Source of the DNA: Spirochaetota bacterium
Lineage (GTDB): Bacteria; Spirochaetota; Brevinematia; DTOW01
Assembly: GCA_028276145.1 (NCBI GenBank)
Contig: JAPYWX010000038.1
Span: 1 to 12,366 of the forward strand
Reading direction: 5' to 3'
DNA: 12,366 bases
Shown here in pieces: positions 10,349-12,366 of this stretch (position 1 is the first letter of the stretch; each line of letters starts with the position of its first letter). Both the position numbers and the translations under genes were made by a program. The notes below the pieces were generated by a model that worked only from the letters and a program-made list of their open reading frames with translations, searched no databases and had not been told where the DNA came from.

Positions 10349-12366
10349 ATGGAAGGATATAAATTTTTGTTTTCTGAGTTTCAACAAGGAAGTGACAACC
10401 AAAATTTTGGAATTGATGAAGGTAACAATCCTGGTAGTCAGGAGGAGAGTAAAGAGGGCACTTTACCTTCTCAAATACCGATAGTTCCGTTGAGGAATAT
10501 AGTGCTTTTCCCTGGGATTGTTACGCCTCTTTCTATAGGTAGACAAAAGTCAATAGCAGCTGTTGAAGAAGCTTCTATAGGTAATAAGTACATAGGTCTT
10601 GTTACTCAGAAGTCCAAAGATGTAGAGGAACCGGGTAAAGATGACTTGTACACTGTAGGTGTTGTTGCTTCGATATACAAAATATTCAGGCTTCCTGATA
10701 ACTCATTGAATATTGTTGTTAGAGTAGAGAGAAGGTTTAAAATTAAGGAATTTCTAGCTTTTGAGCCTTTTATAAGGGTAGCAGTTGAATACTTAGAGCT
10801 TGATAGGGATATTGACGAAAAAGAGATAAGTGTTTACGAGAAGACTATAAAGGACATGGCTATTTCACTCATAAAGCTTATTCCTGATGCTCCTCCTGAT
10901 ATTGAGTATATAATTCAGGGAATTGAGCAACCAGACCTTTTGGCGTATTTTGTTGCCTCTGGTCTTAATGCTTCCATTGATGAAAAACAACAAATACTTG
11001 AAGAGAACTCTCTAAAGTCTTTGTTTGAAAAGGTTGTTAATTACTTAGGTAGAGATTTGGAATTCGCCAAGCTTAGCAAGAATATTCAGGAAAAGGTTAA
11101 AAGTGATGTTGAGAAAGGGCAGAGGGAATTTTTCCTTAGGCAGCAGCTTAAAGCTATTCAAAAAGAGCTAGGAGAACTCAGTGACCAAGAGAAAGAAATA
11201 AAAGAGCTTAAGGAGAGGCTTGAGAAAAAGAAGATGAGCGAAGAGGTCAGAAAGGTAGCTTTGGAACAGATAGAGAGGCTTTCGAAGATACCTGTTATGT
11301 CGCCAGAGTATACAGTCACAAGAAACTATATAGACTTGATATTGACTTTGCCGTGGGATGAGTACACTGAAGATAATCTAGATATAGATTATGCTAGGAA
11401 GGTTTTGGATGAGGACCATTATGATTTGGAGAAAGTTAAGAAGAGGATTATAGAGTATCTGTCGGTAATGAAACTTAAGAAAGGATTTGTTAAGGGACCT
11501 ATATTGTGTTTTTATGGTCCTCCAGGTGTTGGTAAAACATCGTTAGGCAAATCTATTGCTAGGGCACTTGGTAGAAAGTTTGTTAGAATTTCACTAGGTG
11601 GTGTTAGGGATGAGGCTGAAATAAGGGGGCATAGAAGAACTTATGTAGGAGCTCTACCCGGTAGAATCATACAAGGTATAAAGAAAGCTGGTTCTTCAAA
11701 TCCTGTTTTCATGCTAGATGAGATAGATAAGTTAGCTTCTGATTTTAGAGGTGACCCTGCTTCTGCTCTCCTTGAGGTTCTTGACCCTGAGCAGAATAAT
11801 GCTTTTAGTGACCATTATCTAGAGATACCTTATGATTTGTCAAAAGTTCTTTTTATCGCTACTGCTAATTCTCTAAACACAATACCATGGCCATTACTTG
11901 ATAGAATGGAAGTTATAGCCATTCCTGGCTATACTGAATACGAAAAGAAGATGATAGCTATTAACTATCTTATTCCTCGCCAAAAGGTTGAAAATGGATT
12001 ACAGGACTTCAACATAGATTTTACTGATGGAGCTCTGAGTAAAATCATAAATGATTACACTCGTGAAGCAGGGGTTAGGGAACTTGAAAGAAATATTGGG
12101 GCTGTGATGAGATCTTTAGCTACATACATTGTTGAGAATAATATTGAGCCGGGGAGTGGTACTATAGAAATTGATGACAAGAAGGTTAGGGAGTACCTGG
12201 GACCAGAAAAGTTTTTACCTGAGATAAAAGAGATGTTAGAAAAGCCAGGAGTAGCAATAGGGCTTGCTTGGACACCTGTAGGTGGTGATATACTTTTCAT
12301 TGAATCGCTAGGGATGAAGGGAAGAGGTAATTTGATACTCACAGGTTCTTTAGGTAACGTAATGAA
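10349..12366 (+). CDS. lon: ATP-dependent protease Lon (3' end beyond window)
   Basis: Lon is a hexameric AAA+ serine protease of the cytoplasm that degrades misfolded and selected regulatory proteins. The first 672 residues are present. An acidic, Gly/Asn-rich N-terminal tail (about 1-40) precedes the LAN substrate-binding domain, which begins IPIVPLRNIVLFPG (43-56). The coiled-coil region with EFFLRQQLKAIQKELGE (260-276) follows. The AAA+ domain has Walker A GPPGVGKT (390-397), Walker B FMLDEID (454-460), sensor-1 Asn507, a candidate Arg finger Arg519 and sensor-2 TREAGVREL (571-579). The protease domain has begun (GLAWTPVGGD, ending GSLGNVM), but the catalytic Ser and Lys lie downstream. 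ATG 10349 is chosen over 10343 because AAGGGGAG (10335-10342) then stands 6 nt away; it directly abuts the earlier ATG. Confidence 0.97.
   Translation, partial: MEGYKFLFSEFQQGSDNQNFGIDEGNNPGSQEESKEGTLPSQIPIVPLRNIVLFPGIVTPLSIGRQKSIAAVEEASIGNKYIGLVTQKSKDVEEPGKDDLYTVGVVASIYKIFRLPDNSLNIVVRVERRFKIKEFLAFEPFIRVAVEYLELDRDIDEKEISVYEKTIKDMAISLIKLIPDAPPDIEYIIQGIEQPDLLAYFVASGLNASIDEKQQILEENSLKSLFEKVVNYLGRDLEFAKLSKNIQEKVKSDVEKGQREFFLRQQLKAIQKELGELSDQEKEIKELKERLEKKKMSEEVRKVALEQIERLSKIPVMSPEYTVTRNYIDLILTLPWDEYTEDNLDIDYARKVLDEDHYDLEKVKKRIIEYLSVMKLKKGFVKGPILCFYGPPGVGKTSLGKSIARALGRKFVRISLGGVRDEAEIRGHRRTYVGALPGRIIQGIKKAGSSNPVFMLDEIDKLASDFRGDPASALLEVLDPEQNNAFSDHYLEIPYDLSKVLFIATANSLNTIPWPLLDRMEVIAIPGYTEYEKKMIAINYLIPRQKVENGLQDFNIDFTDGALSKIINDYTREAGVRELERNIGAVMRSLATYIVENNIEPGSGTIEIDDKKVREYLGPEKFLPEIKEMLEKPGVAIGLAWTPVGGDILFIESLGMKGRGNLILTGSLGNVM

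Overview
The window is an AT-rich bacterial chromosome segment, densely coded and mostly on the + strand. Two tandem flagellin genes encode proteins with the N-terminal MIINHN start, the GRF...GANMDQRI block and the SRIRDTDMANEMSDFVKNQI end that mark spirochaete FlaB core filament proteins. The host is therefore most likely a spirochaete. A thermophilic Brevinema-like lineage is possible from the low GC and the propeller-type surface protein, but that is a guess.

Layout: (1) 101-1710, ilvN-aroB, a two-gene unit for branched-chain amino acid and shikimate metabolism, closed by a hairpin/T-tract terminator. (2) 1786-5459, htrA-accA-aroC: an envelope serine protease with two PDZ domains, the carboxyltransferase alpha subunit of acetyl-CoA carboxylase, and chorismate synthase. 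(3) 5469-5771 on the - strand, a SufT-like (MIP18/DUF59) Fe-S assembly protein converging on aroC. (4) 5808-6139, a gene-free stretch with five short hairpins. (5) 6176-7612, an unrecognised membrane-anchored protein that reads as a seven-bladed beta-propeller with a lysine tail. (6) 7807-9696, flaB1 and flaB2, each with its own structured leader and terminator. (7) 9974-12366, hsp20-lon, a protein quality-control pair; lon runs off the window before its protease active site.

Two regulatory themes stand out. First, three genes that begin transcription units and lack a Shine-Dalgarno (sufT-like, the propeller gene, hsp20) share one arrangement: xxGAAA, 18 nt, TATA(A/T)T, exactly 6 nt, ATG. This predicts transcripts starting on the A of the start codon (leaderless mRNAs). 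Genes inside operons, and the flagellins, carry clear Shine-Dalgarno sites. Second, both flaB leaders look post-transcriptionally controlled. The flaB1 leader holds a decoy copy of its own ribosome-binding site in a perfect 12-bp hairpin whose 3' arm could instead pair with the real site. The flaB2 leader has a hairpin with AGGA in a six-base loop. Both would suit CsrA-type control, known for flagellin leaders in Bacillus and Borrelia. flaB2 is also bracketed by a perfect 13-bp inverted repeat, and the two flaB genes share a nearly identical 131-bp 3' block that suggests gene conversion.
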